Part shown: in pieces, positions 26,642-35,300 of the stretch
How positions within the stretch are numbered: position 1 is the stretch's first letter
Layout of the letters: each line of letters opens with the position of its first letter
Source of the DNA: Nocardioides sp.
GTDB lineage: Bacteria; Actinomycetota; Actinomycetes; Propionibacteriales; Nocardioidaceae
Assembly: GCA_002729525.1 (NCBI GenBank)
Contig: PBYI01000048.1
Span: 1-64,000 of the forward strand
Direction: 5' to 3'
Length of the DNA: 64,000 bases
Notes under the pieces: model-generated
Told to the model about the DNA's origin: nothing
Database searches by the model: none
The model's input: only the letters and a program-made list of their open reading frames with translations
Position numbers and translations under genes: made by a program

Positions 26642-28207
26642 ATGCACCTCGCCCGCAACGTCTTCGGCATCCTCGACCGCTCCGCGTCGTCCCGGTACGG
26701 CGGCCGCGCGGCGTTCGGGTACCCCGACGGCGACCGCACCTTCGTCGAGACCCGCGACGCGGCGCTCCAGGTCGCCGGCGGTCTCCTCGCGGCCGGCGTG
26801 GGCCCGGGCGACAAGGTGGCGGTGCTGATGGGCAACCGCCGCGAGTGGGTCGAGGTCTTCTTCGGCCTCGGCGCTCTCGGTGCGGTGTGCGTGCCGGTCA
26901 ACGTCCTGCTCACCGGTCCCGAGATCGAGCACGTGTGCCGCGACAGCGGAGCGCGGGTGCTCGTCGTCGACGAGGTCGGAGCCCGGGCGACCGCCCAGGT
27001 GTCGCTGGACGTCGACGCCGTCGTGACCGTGGGGGAGGTCCCTGCGCCGCCCGGCACCCGGCAGCTGCTCTGGACCGACCTGGTGGCCGGCGCCGCGCTC
27101 CCGACCGACCACGTCGGCCCGGCGCTGTCCGACCCGTTCATCCTCTACTACTCCTCCGGCACCACCGGCCTGCCGAAGGCCGCCGTGCACACCCACGACG
27201 GTGTGCTCTGGAACGCCATGGGCCAGGTGCAGGGCCTGGGTCTGGCGCCCGAGCACCGCTACGAGGTGATCCCGTCGCTGTCGTGGGCGGCGGGCTTCCA
27301 CAACCTCGTGCTGGCCCTGTGCTGGGTCGGCGGCTTCTCCCAGATCCGCCCGACGGGCGGCGCCACGATGGAGCGCATCGTCGAGGACCTCGAGGCGCAC
27401 TCGATCACCCACGTGATGCTGGTGCCGAGCCTCCTGCGCGAGCTGGTAGGCCGGCCCGACCTCATGCAGCGCCTGTCCGACAGCCCGCTCACCTGGATCG
27501 TCACCGGTGCCGAGCCGGTCCCGCGCGCGGTGATCGAGGGCGTGTGTCGCGGTGTCCCCGGCGTCGACGTGTGCCAGGGCTACGGGCTCTCGGAGTTCCC
27601 GACGATCACCACCGTGCTGATGGCCGACGAGGTGTTCGACCACGAGGGCTCCGCGGGTCGTGCCCTGCCGCACACCGACCTGGCGATCCGCGACGCGGAC
27701 GGCGTCGTACGTCGTGAGGGCACCGGCGAGCTGCTGGTGCGGTCGCTGGCGACGATGGTCGGCTACCACGAGCGGCCCGAGCAGACCGCCGAGGCGTTCC
27801 GCGACGGGTGGCTGCACACCGGTGACCTCGTCGAGCTCGACGCCGACGGGTTCATCACCATCGTGGGCCGCACCAAGGACATGATCATCTCCGGCGGGCT
27901 CAACGTGTACCCCAAGGAGATCGAGGACGTCATCAGCCGGCTCCCGGGCGTGCTCGAGACCGCGGTCGTCGGCGTCCCGCACGAGCGGTTCGGCGAGACC
28001 GCCGTCGCGATCGTGGTGACCGACGACCCCGACTTCGACGCCACGAGCGTCGAGCGCGCGTGCGAGGAGAGCCTGGCGTCGTACAAGCGGCCCCGTCGGA
28101 CCCTGGTGCGCACCGAGCGCCTGCCCCGCAACGCCAACGCCAAGCTGCTCAAGCGCGAGCTGCGGCCGTGGGCCGCCGAGCAGGTCGAGCAGGTGTCCAC
28201 GGCCTGA
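26642..28207 (+). CDS. Acyl-CoA synthetase (AMP-forming)
   Basis: 521 residues, an ANL-superfamily ligase. AMP/ATP loop YYSSGTTGLPKAAVHTH (about 164-180), the YGLSEFPT acid-selectivity segment, TGDLVELDADGFI, and the C-terminal catalytic lysine in NANAKLLKREL. It would activate a free acid to its CoA thioester at the expense of ATP. A good ribosome-binding site (GGAGGAG) lies 9 bases upstream of the ATG. It is followed after 58 bases by a TetR gene in the same direction and preceded by the family A operator, which suggests that repressor, ligase and operator form one regulatory unit. Confidence 0.88.
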   Translation: MHLARNVFGILDRSASSRYGGRAAFGYPDGDRTFVETRDAALQVAGGLLAAGVGPGDKVAVLMGNRREWVEVFFGLGALGAVCVPVNVLLTGPEIEHVCRDSGARVLVVDEVGARATAQVSLDVDAVVTVGEVPAPPGTRQLLWTDLVAGAALPTDHVGPALSDPFILYYSSGTTGLPKAAVHTHDGVLWNAMGQVQGLGLAPEHRYEVIPSLSWAAGFHNLVLALCWVGGFSQIRPTGGATMERIVEDLEAHSITHVMLVPSLLRELVGRPDLMQRLSDSPLTWIVTGAEPVPRAVIEGVCRGVPGVDVCQGYGLSEFPTITTVLMADEVFDHEGSAGRALPHTDLAIRDADGVVRREGTGELLVRSLATMVGYHERPEQTAEAFRDGWLHTGDLVELDADGFITIVGRTKDMIISGGLNVYPKEIEDVISRLPGVLETAVVGVPHERFGETAVAIVVTDDPDFDATSVERACEESLASYKRPRRTLVRTERLPRNANAKLLKRELRPWAAEQVEQVSTA

Positions 28208-28265
28208 CGTGGGAGGATCGCCCGACCGGGGCGACCCGGGCGAGCAGGAGGACCAGGAGGACCAG

Positions 28266-28874
28266 GTGGCGAGACCGCGGGGCGAGGGCCGCAGCGGACG
28301 CGACGGCGTGGTCGACGCCGCTGTCGAGAACTTCACCGCGCTGGGCTACCACGGCACCTCGATGCGCGACATCGCGCGCAGCGCGGGCGTGACGGTGGCC
28401 AGCATCTACCACCACTTCTCCTCCAAGCAGGAGATCCTCCAGCACATCATGACCGGCACCCTGACCGACGTGCTCGGCTCGACGCAGGCGGCCGTCCGCG
28501 AGGCGCCCGAGGCCCCGACGCAGCGGCTCGCCGCCCTGGTCGAGGCGTGGATCCTGTTCCACACCCACAGCCAGGCGGAGGCCCTCATCGGCGCCTCCGA
28601 GCTGCGCAGCCTCGACGACGCCGGACGCGCCCAGGTCGTCGCGCTGCGCGACCAGCAGGAGCTCGTCTTCCGCGAGGTCGTGGAGGCCGGCGTGGCGTCC
28701 GGGGAGTTCGGCACCACGCACCCGCGCGAGGCGGCGCGGGCGATCATCAACATGGGCTACGCCATCGCGTCGTGGTACCGCCTCGGTGGCGAGGTCAGCC
28801 CGGAGGAGATGGCTGCGCGGTACGTCGACCTCGCGCTGGGCACGGTGCTGGCACGCTCGCTCACCGAGACCTGA
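28266..28874 (+). CDS. TetR-family transcriptional regulator, candidate regulator of family A operators
   Basis: 202 residues. Helix-turn-helix (about 10-55) with GYHGTSMRDIARSAGVTVAS and IYHHFSSKQEILQHIM; the rest is an all-helical TetR_C domain with HTHSQAEALIGASELRSL. This resembles the KstR2/FadR-like TetR proteins that sense acyl-CoAs. The start GTG at 28266 follows AGGAGG at 5 bases; an upstream ATG at 28209 would add a low-complexity acidic stretch made by a 9-base repeat (CAGGAGGAC). Because it is co-directional with the ligase gene under a family A operator, it is the best candidate for the protein that binds that palindrome (inference). Confidence 0.82.
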   Translation: MARPRGEGRSGRDGVVDAAVENFTALGYHGTSMRDIARSAGVTVASIYHHFSSKQEILQHIMTGTLTDVLGSTQAAVREAPEAPTQRLAALVEAWILFHTHSQAEALIGASELRSLDDAGRAQVVALRDQQELVFREVVEAGVASGEFGTTHPREAARAIINMGYAIASWYRLGGEVSPEEMAARYVDLALGTVLARSLTET

Positions 28875-28892
28875 GCCGCGACGACGGGCCGC

Positions 28893-29642
28893 TCAGCGGC
28901 TCCAGCGCGGCGGGCGCTTCTCGAAGAACGCCGTGACGCCTTCCGCCTTGTCCGGCGACAGCGACACCTGCGCGATCGCGTGGTCGGTGGCGGTCCAGCC
29001 CACGGCCTCGGCCGGCCCGCGCGACTCGTGCACCGCGCGCAGCGTGGCGCTCACCGCGTCGGGGGAGTTGCGGGTGATCCGCCCCGCGAGCGCCAGCGCG
29101 CCGTCGAGCGCGCCGCCCGCCTTGGTGAGCACGTTGACCAGACCCACCTGGTGCGCGCGCTCGGCGTCCACCGGGTCGCCGGTGAGCAGCAGCTGGGTGG
29201 CGACCGCCGGCGGCAGCCGGTCCGGGGCACGGAACAGCCCCGCGCACGTCGCCACCAGGCCCCGCGCGACCTCGGGCAGCCCGAACCTCGCATCGGCACC
29301 GGCGACGACCAGGTCGCACGCCAGCACCAGCTCGAACCCGCCGCCCAGGGCCGCGCCCTCCACGGCCGCGACCAGGGGCGTCGTACGACGGCGGCGGACC
29401 AGGCCGTACTCCCCGCCGCGGTCCGTGGCCGGGCTGGCCGTCTCGTGCAGGTCGGTGCCCGCGCAGAAGACCGGGCCGTTCGCGGCCAACACGCCCGCGT
29501 GCAGCGAGGGGTCGTCGTCGAGCTCGTCGAGCGCGGCCGACAGGGCGTCGGTGAGGGCCCGGTCGAGGGCGTTGCGGCGCTCGGGCCGGTCGAGGGTGAG
29601 GACGAGGACGTCGTCGCGCCGCTCTGTGGTGAGCACGCTCAT
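28893..29642 (-). CDS. Enoyl-CoA hydratase/isomerase (crotonase family)
   Basis: 249 residues. LDRPERRNALDRALT, FCAGTDLHETA, GAALGGGFELVLACDLVVA and FGLPEVARGLV, where the glutamate is at the position of the catalytic acid of hydratases. The C-terminal EGVTAFFEKRPPRW is standard. It overlaps the nitroreductase gene (ATGA) on the same strand and converges on the TetR gene. Probably hydrates an enoyl-CoA in module A. Confidence 0.85.
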   Translation of the reverse strand: MSVLTTERRDDVLVLTLDRPERRNALDRALTDALSAALDELDDDPSLHAGVLAANGPVFCAGTDLHETASPATDRGGEYGLVRRRRTTPLVAAVEGAALGGGFELVLACDLVVAGADARFGLPEVARGLVATCAGLFRAPDRLPPAVATQLLLTGDPVDAERAHQVGLVNVLTKAGGALDGALALAGRITRNSPDAVSATLRAVHESRGPAEAVGWTATDHAIAQVSLSPDKAEGVTAFFEKRPPRWSR

Positions 29643-30355
29643 GCGCCGGCGCGCTCCCGGGCGGTCTGGGCAGTCGCGGCGGGCGGGGCGTCCACGAGCG
29701 TGACGACGTCCTCGAGCTCGGCGCGGGTCGTGCGGAAGTCGTTCACCGGGTGCTCGGCCGGGCGGCCCAGCGCCACCCCGCACACCACGAGCCGGTCCTC
29801 GGGGAGGCCGAGCAGCTCGCGCACCGGTCCGGCCTGCATGCCGATCGCGCCCTGGGCGATGCTCGCGACGCCGTGCGCGAGGGCGGCGTTCATCAGGTTG
29901 GCGACGTAGCCGCCGCAGTCGAGCACGCCGTACGTGCCCTGGGTGCGGTCGGTGGTCACGATCGCGACGTGCGGGGCCCCGAAGAAGCTGAAGTTGCGCA
30001 GCATCTGCTCGGCCCGGCGACCGAAGTCCGAGCGCTCGATGCCGAGGCTCTCGTAGAGCGCGTAGCCCGCGCCCCGCTGCCGCTCCTTGTAGACCCCGAC
30101 GTACGCCGCCGGCAGGTCGAGGTCCGGCGTCTGCTCCTCGGGCGTCGGGTGGTTGACGACGTGCTCGACGAGCGCGTCACCGAGCCAGGTGACGGCCTCG
30201 CCCGACAGCAGGTGCACCTGCCACGGCTGGGTGTTGCACCACGACGCCGTGCGCTGCGCGGTGACCATCACGTCGCGCAGCACGTCGTCGGGGAGCGGGT
30301 CGGGCAGGAACTCCCGGCAGCTCCAGCGGGCGGCCATCAGGTCGTCGAATTCCAC
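29639..30355 (-). CDS. Nitroreductase-family FMN oxidoreductase
   Basis: 238 residues. RWSCREFLPDPLPDDVL at the N-terminus and TASWCNTQPWQVHLLSG match the FMN-binding segments of nitroreductases, with AHGVASIAQGAIGMQAG and LVVCGVALGRPAEHPVNDFRT near the end. The family uses NAD(P)H to reduce nitro groups, quinones or activated alkenes such as enoyl-CoA analogues. The GTG start has GAGGAG 4 bases before it. Position upstream of, and coupled to, a crotonase gene suggests reduction of an unsaturated or ring intermediate (inference). Confidence 0.85.
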   Translation of the reverse strand: MEFDDLMAARWSCREFLPDPLPDDVLRDVMVTAQRTASWCNTQPWQVHLLSGEAVTWLGDALVEHVVNHPTPEEQTPDLDLPAAYVGVYKERQRGAGYALYESLGIERSDFGRRAEQMLRNFSFFGAPHVAIVTTDRTQGTYGVLDCGGYVANLMNAALAHGVASIAQGAIGMQAGPVRELLGLPEDRLVVCGVALGRPAEHPVNDFRTTRAELEDVVTLVDAPPAATAQTARERAGA

Positions 30356-30427
30356 GGGTCTCCTCGTCGAGTCGGGCGTCGTCGCGGCGTGCGGGACCAG
30401 TGTCCCGCGATCCGGGTCAGGTCAGGG

Positions 30428-31453
30428 TCACAGGGCGGCCAGGCCGTGCTCGAGCAGCAGCGGCACGGCGTCCGCGGCGGTGTCGAACCCGGCGCCGTGT
30501 GTGGCGCCGGCCCGGTAGCGGTGGTCGATGCCGGCCGCGATGACCGCGAGCTTGAAGTAGGCAAGCGCGAGGTGCTCGGCGAAGTCGACCAGCGGCACGC
30601 CCCCGGCCTTCTCGTACGCCGCCGCGAGGCCGTCCGCGTCGGGCAGCCGCTCGCTGGTCCACGCGCACGGCGAGCCGATGACCAGGTCGAAGGCGGGGTC
30701 GCGGTAGACGCACATGCTGGCCACGTCGGCGACGGGGTCACCGATCGTGGAGAGCTCCCAGTCGACGACCGCCGCCACGGTGACGTCGTCAGGGGCCACG
30801 GTGACCAGCGTGTTGTCGAGGCGGTAGTCGCCGTGCACGATCCCGGTCGACTCCTGGCGGGGGAGCCGGTCGCCGAGCCGGACGGCCAGCCGCTCGGCGA
30901 GGTCGCGGACCGCGGGCGTCGCGGCCTCGCCGACGATCTCCCACTGGCCGGTCCAGCGCTTGTGCTGGCGGGCGGCGTAACCGTCGGGGCGGCCGAACCG
31001 CTCGAGCCCGGCGGCGACGTGGTCGACGCGGTGGAGCGAGGCGAGCGTGGTCGAGAGGGCGTCGATCGAGGCGGCGACCTGGTCGTCGTTCCAGGCGGAC
31101 AGCTGCTCCTGGGTCTGCACGGTCTCGCCGCTGACGAAGCCGCACACCGCGAACGGTCCGCCGATGAGCGAGTCGTCCTCGCAGAGGGCCACCGCGGGGG
31201 CGACGGGCACCGGGGTCGGGCCGAGGGCGCTGACCACCCGGTGCTCGCGCGCGACGTCGTGCGCGGACGGCGTACGTCCTGCGCGGGGCGGGGTGCGCAT
31301 CACCCACGCCTGGGCGTCGTCGTCGAGCCGGAACGTCAGGTTGGAGCGGCCTCCGGAGAGCAGGCGCGCCCGCAGCGGGCCGACGAGGTCGACGCCGGCG
31401 TCGGTGAGCACTCGGCCGATCGCCGCGAGCTCGTCGGTAGTCAGCTCGGTCAC
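30428..31453 (-). CDS. APH-family phosphotransferase (ACAD10/11 kinase-domain type)
   Basis: 341 residues. The nucleotide-binding SGGRSNLTFRLDDDAQAWVM start, catalytic IVHGDYRLDNTLV and VVDWELSTIGDPVADV are almost the same as in the kinase domain of human ACAD11 and its bacterial relatives; MRTPPRAGRTPSAHDVAREH is also typical. Of the three APH proteins in the window this is the closest to that group, so a role in phosphorylating a 4-hydroxyacyl-CoA is inferred, with the ACAD11-like dehydrogenase at 23367 as possible partner. GTG start with AGGAGG 5 bases upstream; a family A operator lies 31 bases upstream of the start. Confidence 0.82.
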   Translation of the reverse strand: MTELTTDELAAIGRVLTDAGVDLVGPLRARLLSGGRSNLTFRLDDDAQAWVMRTPPRAGRTPSAHDVAREHRVVSALGPTPVPVAPAVALCEDDSLIGGPFAVCGFVSGETVQTQEQLSAWNDDQVAASIDALSTTLASLHRVDHVAAGLERFGRPDGYAARQHKRWTGQWEIVGEAATPAVRDLAERLAVRLGDRLPRQESTGIVHGDYRLDNTLVTVAPDDVTVAAVVDWELSTIGDPVADVASMCVYRDPAFDLVIGSPCAWTSERLPDADGLAAAYEKAGGVPLVDFAEHLALAYFKLAVIAAGIDHRYRAGATHGAGFDTAADAVPLLLEHGLAAL

Positions 31454-31483
31454 GTGGTCCTCCTGGGGTGCGCCGACCGCTAA

Positions 31484-31501
31484 ACCAAGCGATCGTTCGG
31501 T
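31484..31501. promoter_or_regulatory. Palindromic operator, family A, copy 4
   Basis: ACCAAGCGATCGTTCGGT, 16 of 18 consensus bases, on the kinase side of the 201-base gap between divergent kinase and thiolase genes. Confidence 0.65.
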
Positions 31502-31578
31502 AAAGCATGGAGACCGCGACGCCCGAGGTCAAGGCCGGGAGTGTTGACCACTCCGCGACGCCCGGCCTACCGTTCGAA

Positions 31579-31596
31579 GCCGAGCGATCGTTCGGT
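31579..31596. promoter_or_regulatory. Palindromic operator, family A, copy 5
   Basis: GCCGAGCGATCGTTCGGT, 16 of 18 consensus bases, on the thiolase side of the same gap, 95 bases from copy 4 (centre to centre). Confidence 0.65.
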
Positions 31597-31654
31597 CCGT
31601 CCGTGGGCCGTCCGCGCGCCTGCCGATCGCGCCGCAGAAGCCCAGGAGCAGCCC

Positions 31655-32839
31655 ATGACCAGCGCCGTCATCGTCGACATCGTCCGTACGCCGTCCGGGA
31701 AGGGGAAGCCGGGCGGCGCCCTGCACGAGGTCCACCCGGCCTCGCTGCTGTCGCAGACCCTCGTCGCGCTCGTCGAGCGCAACGGCCTCGACACCTCCCT
31801 CGTCGACGACGTCATCGCCGGCTGCGTCGGCCAGGTCGGCGACCAGGCGCTCAACATCGCCCGCACCGCGGTGCTGGACGCGGGGTTCCCCGAGTCCGTG
31901 CCCGCCACGACCGTCGACCGACAGTGCGGCTCCTCGCAGCAGTCGGCCCACTTCGCCGCGCAGGGTGTCATGGCCGGTGCCTACGACATCGCGATCGCCT
32001 GCGGCGTGGAGTCGATGAGCCGGGTGCCGATGGGCGCCTCGACCCTCCCGGGCACCGACCCGATGGCGCCGCTGTCGAGCCGCTACCCCGAGGGCCTGGC
32101 CCACCAGGGCATCGGTGCGGAGCTGATCGCGTCGCAGTGGAAGATCGACCGGGCCGCGCTCGACGAGTACTCCGCCCGGTCCCACCAGCGCGCCGCGGCC
32201 GCGTGGGAGTCCGGCGCCTTCGACCGCGAGGTCGTCCCCGTCGCCCTGCCCGGCGGTGGCAGCCACACGACCGACGAGACGGTGCGTGCCTCGACCACCG
32301 CCGAGGGCCTCGCCGGCCTGCGGCCGGCGTTCCAGAACGACCACTTCTCCGAGCGGTTCCCGGAGATCGACTGGGTCATCACCCCGGGCAACTCCTCGCC
32401 CCTCACCGACGGCGCCTCCGCCGCGCTCATCATGAGCGAGGAGAAGGCTGCGGCGCTGGGCCTCACCCCGCGCGCCCGCTTCCACACCTTCAGCGTGACC
32501 GGCTCCGACCCGCTGCTCATGCTCACCGGCGTCATCCCGGCGACCCGCAAGGCGCTCCAGCGCTCGGGGCTGTCCATCGAGGACATCGACGCCTACGAGG
32601 TCAACGAGGCCTTCGCGCCGGTTCCGCTGGCGTGGCAGCAGGAGTTCAACGCCGACCCGGAGAAGCTCAACCCGGTCGGTGGTGCCATCGCGATCGGCCA
32701 CCCGCTCGGCGGCTCGGGCACCCGGATCATGGCCACCCTGCTCAACCACCTCGAGGCCACCGGCGGTCGCTACGGACTCCAGACGATGTGCGAGGGCGGC
32801 GGCATGGCCAACGCGACCATCATCGAGCGCCTGGGCTGA
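31655..32839 (+). CDS. Acetyl-CoA C-acyltransferase (thiolase)
   Basis: 394 residues. Catalytic Cys91 (RQCGSSQQS), His349 (GHPLGGSG) and Cys379 (MCEGGGMAN) are present. The subtype with DRQCGSSQQ and LQTMCEGGG is the FadA-like group found in actinobacterial steroid and branched-acid catabolism, and differs from PcaF at 1777. It would release acetyl- or propionyl-CoA from a 3-ketoacyl-CoA. It is preceded by a family A operator and followed by a very strong terminator, so it is a single-gene unit. The paralogue at 36241 belongs to module B. Confidence 0.88.
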   Translation: MTSAVIVDIVRTPSGKGKPGGALHEVHPASLLSQTLVALVERNGLDTSLVDDVIAGCVGQVGDQALNIARTAVLDAGFPESVPATTVDRQCGSSQQSAHFAAQGVMAGAYDIAIACGVESMSRVPMGASTLPGTDPMAPLSSRYPEGLAHQGIGAELIASQWKIDRAALDEYSARSHQRAAAAWESGAFDREVVPVALPGGGSHTTDETVRASTTAEGLAGLRPAFQNDHFSERFPEIDWVITPGNSSPLTDGASAALIMSEEKAAALGLTPRARFHTFSVTGSDPLLMLTGVIPATRKALQRSGLSIEDIDAYEVNEAFAPVPLAWQQEFNADPEKLNPVGGAIAIGHPLGGSGTRIMATLLNHLEATGGRYGLQTMCEGGGMANATIIERLG

Positions 32840-32865
32840 CCCGGACCCGACCCCGTACCACCTGC

Positions 32866-32902
32866 CCGCGGCGGCACCCGACCTGGTCGGGTGCCGCCGC
32901 GG
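32866..32902 (+). terminator. Strong intrinsic-type terminator after the thiolase gene
   Basis: A perfect 17-base stem with a CTG loop, starting CCGCGGCGGCACCCGAC, 26 bases after the stop codon. Confidence 0.75.
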
Positions 32903-33141
32903 ACGCGCGTCCGACCCCGAGCGAGACGTCGTGTCCCCCCGGCCGGGCTAGCGCAGAGGTACTAGTCCGGCCTGGCCCGATCGGGTGGTTCGGCCCGGAT
33001 GTCTGACCGGATGTGCCAGGAAGGGTGTCGCCGGGCCCTCGGGACCGCCACCATGGATCCACAGCACCCCCACACGGCAGCCCCCGCTGCCACCTCCGAG
33101 GCTCGGGACCCGGCGGAGACGCGTCACCCCCTGGAGCATCC
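32903..33141. other. Intergenic region without recognised gene
   Basis: Together with the terminator this makes a 302-base gap. Between the hairpin and the ATG at 33142 I see no conserved gene or repeat, only the ribosome-binding site GGAG just before 33142 and TCCGG/CCGG-rich short palindromes near 32940-33010. Confidence 0.4.
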
Positions 33142-33627
33142 ATGACCGCCCTGCCCACCGACGCTGCCCGCGCAGCCGAGGCTGCCGCGCCGCTCACCCC
33201 GGCCGACGCCGACCCCGAGTCGCTCACCGCGTCCCTGTGGGACGCTGCGCGCCTCGGCCTCGTGGCGCCGCGGCCGGACGACACCGACACGCTGGTGCAG
33301 GCCCTCTTCGACCGGGTCTTCGGCGAGGCCTCGCGCGAGCCGGGTGCGCGCGCCGCGCTGGTCGACGACCTGCGGTCGCTGCTCGACGCCCACGAGGCCG
33401 CTCCGCCCCGCCCGCGGGTGGTGCCGGACCGTCCGGTGTGGGAGCTCGGTGCGATGGACGAGGCGGCGTACGTCGTCGCCCGCTCGCGGTGGGCGATGGC
33501 CACCCGCGCGCTCGCCGCGTCGGAGTCGCTCGTCGCGGCAGCCCAGGAGGAGGCCGTGTGGCAGGGCGGCCACACTGCGCCGGTCGAGCGGCTGCTCGAC
33601 CGGGCCCGCCAGGTCACGACGACCTGA
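33142..33627 (+). CDS. Conserved-looking protein of unknown function
   Basis: 161 residues, hydrophilic, mostly helical and alanine-rich, without signal peptide or membrane segment. Seen: an N-terminal low-complexity AARAAEAAAPLTPADADPE stretch, a helical segment TLVQALFDRVFGEAS, then VVPDRPVWELGAMDEAAYVV and ARSRWAMATRALAASESL. I do not recognise the family. The ATG has GGAG 5 bases before it and codon use is like the neighbours, so it is likely a real gene. It stands alone between a terminator and the convergent MFS exporter gene. Confidence 0.6.
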   Translation: MTALPTDAARAAEAAAPLTPADADPESLTASLWDAARLGLVAPRPDDTDTLVQALFDRVFGEASREPGARAALVDDLRSLLDAHEAAPPRPRVVPDRPVWELGAMDEAAYVVARSRWAMATRALAASESLVAAAQEEAVWQGGHTAPVERLLDRARQVTTT

Positions 33628-33678
33628 CGAGCCCGGCCCCGGTCGGTCCTGGTCGCCGCTCCTCTTCCGGGGTGCGGC

Positions 33679-35142
33679 TCAGTCGACCTGCGCGCCGGCG
33701 ACCGGCTCGGCGACGTCCTGCTCCGGGCCCTGCTCGGCGGTGCGGGAGCCCCGCGGGATCGTCGCCGCGACGGCCACGCCCACGAACGCCGCGATCGCGC
33801 TGATCACGAAGCAGAGCTGGAACGCGCTCTCGGTCGGCACCGAGACCGGGCCGAGCGGCTGGGTGTCGCTGGTGAGCACGGTGGCCATCAGGGCCGAGGC
33901 GATCGTCGTGCCGAGCGAGCGCATGAGGGTGTTCACGCCCACCGCGGACCCGGCCTCGCGGACGGGGGTGTGGTCGAGCACGAGCGTCGGCATGGCGGCG
34001 TACCCGATGCCCACGCCGATGGAGATCACCAGCGTGCCGATCATCAGGTGCCAGGCCTCGCCCATGAGGAAGAATGTCACGACGTAGCCCAGGCCGAGCA
34101 CGGTGGCGCCGATCATCAGCGTCGTCCTCGGGCCGAGCGTGGACATCAGCCGGCTCGACACCGGGGCGAAGAGCAGCATCATCAGGCCGCCGGGGGCCAT
34201 CCACAGACCGGCCTGGAGGATCGTCTGGCCGAGGCCGTAGTCGAGCACGTCGGGCAGCTGGAGCAGCTGGGGGATCACGATGGCCTGGGCCATCATCCCC
34301 ATGCCGATCGCGACGGCGGCGACGTTCGTCAGCAGCACCGGCAGGCGCGAGGCGCTGCGCAGGTCGACGAGCGGCTCGGCGGTGCGGAGCTCGAGCACGG
34401 CCCACGCCACGAGGACGGCGAGGCCGGCGACGACGCACCCGATGGTACGACCAGAGGCCCAGCCCCACGTGCTGGCCTTGGAGAGTCCGACGAGGAAGAG
34501 GCTCAGTCCGAGGGCGAGGCCGACCGCGCCGGCCACGTCGAAGTGTGCGGGGTGCGCGTCGTGGACGTGCGGCACCAGCGCCACGATCGCCACCAGCACC
34601 GCCGCGGCCACTGCGGCGGAGACCCAGAAGAGCGCGTGCCAGTTGCCGGCCTGGACGATCCACGCCGACAGTGGCAGGCCGATGGCACCGCCCACGCCGA
34701 GCGTCGCGCTCATCGCGGCCACGGCGCTGCCGGCCATCCGCGGCGGCACGATCTCGCGCAGCAGTGCGATGCCGACGGGGATGAAGCCCATCGCCATGCC
34801 CTGCATGCCGCGGCCGACCAGCATCGGGAGCAGCGAGCTGGAGAGCGCGCAGACGACCGAGCTCACGAGCAGCAGCACCGCGCTGGCGACCAGCACCCGC
34901 TGCTTGCCGACCATGTCGGCGACCCGGCCGCTGATCGGCATGGTGACCGCTGCGCACAGCAGCGTGATCGTGACGACCCAGGCGGTGTCGGCCGCGGTGC
35001 TGTCGAGCAGCTGCGGCAGCTCGCCCTGGATCGGGATGACCATGGTCTGCGTCAGGGCGGCGGCGAGACCGCCGAAGCACAGTGCGACCACGGCGGCGAC
35101 GGGGTGCGCCGACCGCGGGGCAGAGGTCTCGGTCTGGGACAC
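33679..35142 (-). CDS. MFS drug-efflux-type transporter, DHA2 family
   Basis: 487 residues with about 14 hydrophobic segments, the EmrB/QacA layout. Signatures: LTQTMVIPIQGELPQLL after helix 1, the ISGRVADMVGKQRVL loop 2-3 motif and VPPRMAGSAVAAMSATLGVG in the antiporter helix (motif C region GVGGAIGLPLSAWI). It should export a hydrophobic compound by proton antiport. The GTG at 35142 has GGAG 5 bases upstream. It is divergent from a TetR gene across an excellent 19-base operator, the classical arrangement for a substrate-induced pump. Confidence 0.85.
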   Translation of the reverse strand: MSQTETSAPRSAHPVAAVVALCFGGLAAALTQTMVIPIQGELPQLLDSTAADTAWVVTITLLCAAVTMPISGRVADMVGKQRVLVASAVLLLVSSVVCALSSSLLPMLVGRGMQGMAMGFIPVGIALLREIVPPRMAGSAVAAMSATLGVGGAIGLPLSAWIVQAGNWHALFWVSAAVAAAVLVAIVALVPHVHDAHPAHFDVAGAVGLALGLSLFLVGLSKASTWGWASGRTIGCVVAGLAVLVAWAVLELRTAEPLVDLRSASRLPVLLTNVAAVAIGMGMMAQAIVIPQLLQLPDVLDYGLGQTILQAGLWMAPGGLMMLLFAPVSSRLMSTLGPRTTLMIGATVLGLGYVVTFFLMGEAWHLMIGTLVISIGVGIGYAAMPTLVLDHTPVREAGSAVGVNTLMRSLGTTIASALMATVLTSDTQPLGPVSVPTESAFQLCFVISAIAAFVGVAVAATIPRGSRTAEQGPEQDVAEPVAGAQVD

Positions 35143-35165
35143 GTGGTCTCCTGCGGAGCGAAGGG

Positions 35166-35184
35166 TGGTTGCCTGCGGCAACCA
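35166..35184. promoter_or_regulatory. TetR-type operator of the MFS exporter
   Basis: TGGTTGCC-TGC-GGCAACCA, a perfect 8-base inverted repeat with a 3-base centre, 24 bases upstream of the exporter start. A second palindrome, TCACGTGA, lies at 35208-35215. Confidence 0.65.
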
Positions 35185-35287
35185 AGTACGCACCGACTGT
35201 AGGTAAGTCACGTGAATGACGAAAGTCCACGTCGGTGTGCTCTGCGACACAGGCCGCCCGTGGGCGGGGCGCGGTCCGGCGGCGGTC

Positions 35288-35300
35288 TAGGTTGGCGACC
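35288..35300 (+). promoter_or_regulatory. -10 element of a leaderless promoter for the TetR gene
   Basis: TAGGTT at 35288-35293, then 7 bases, then GTG at 35301; no separate ribosome-binding site. Confidence 0.45.
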
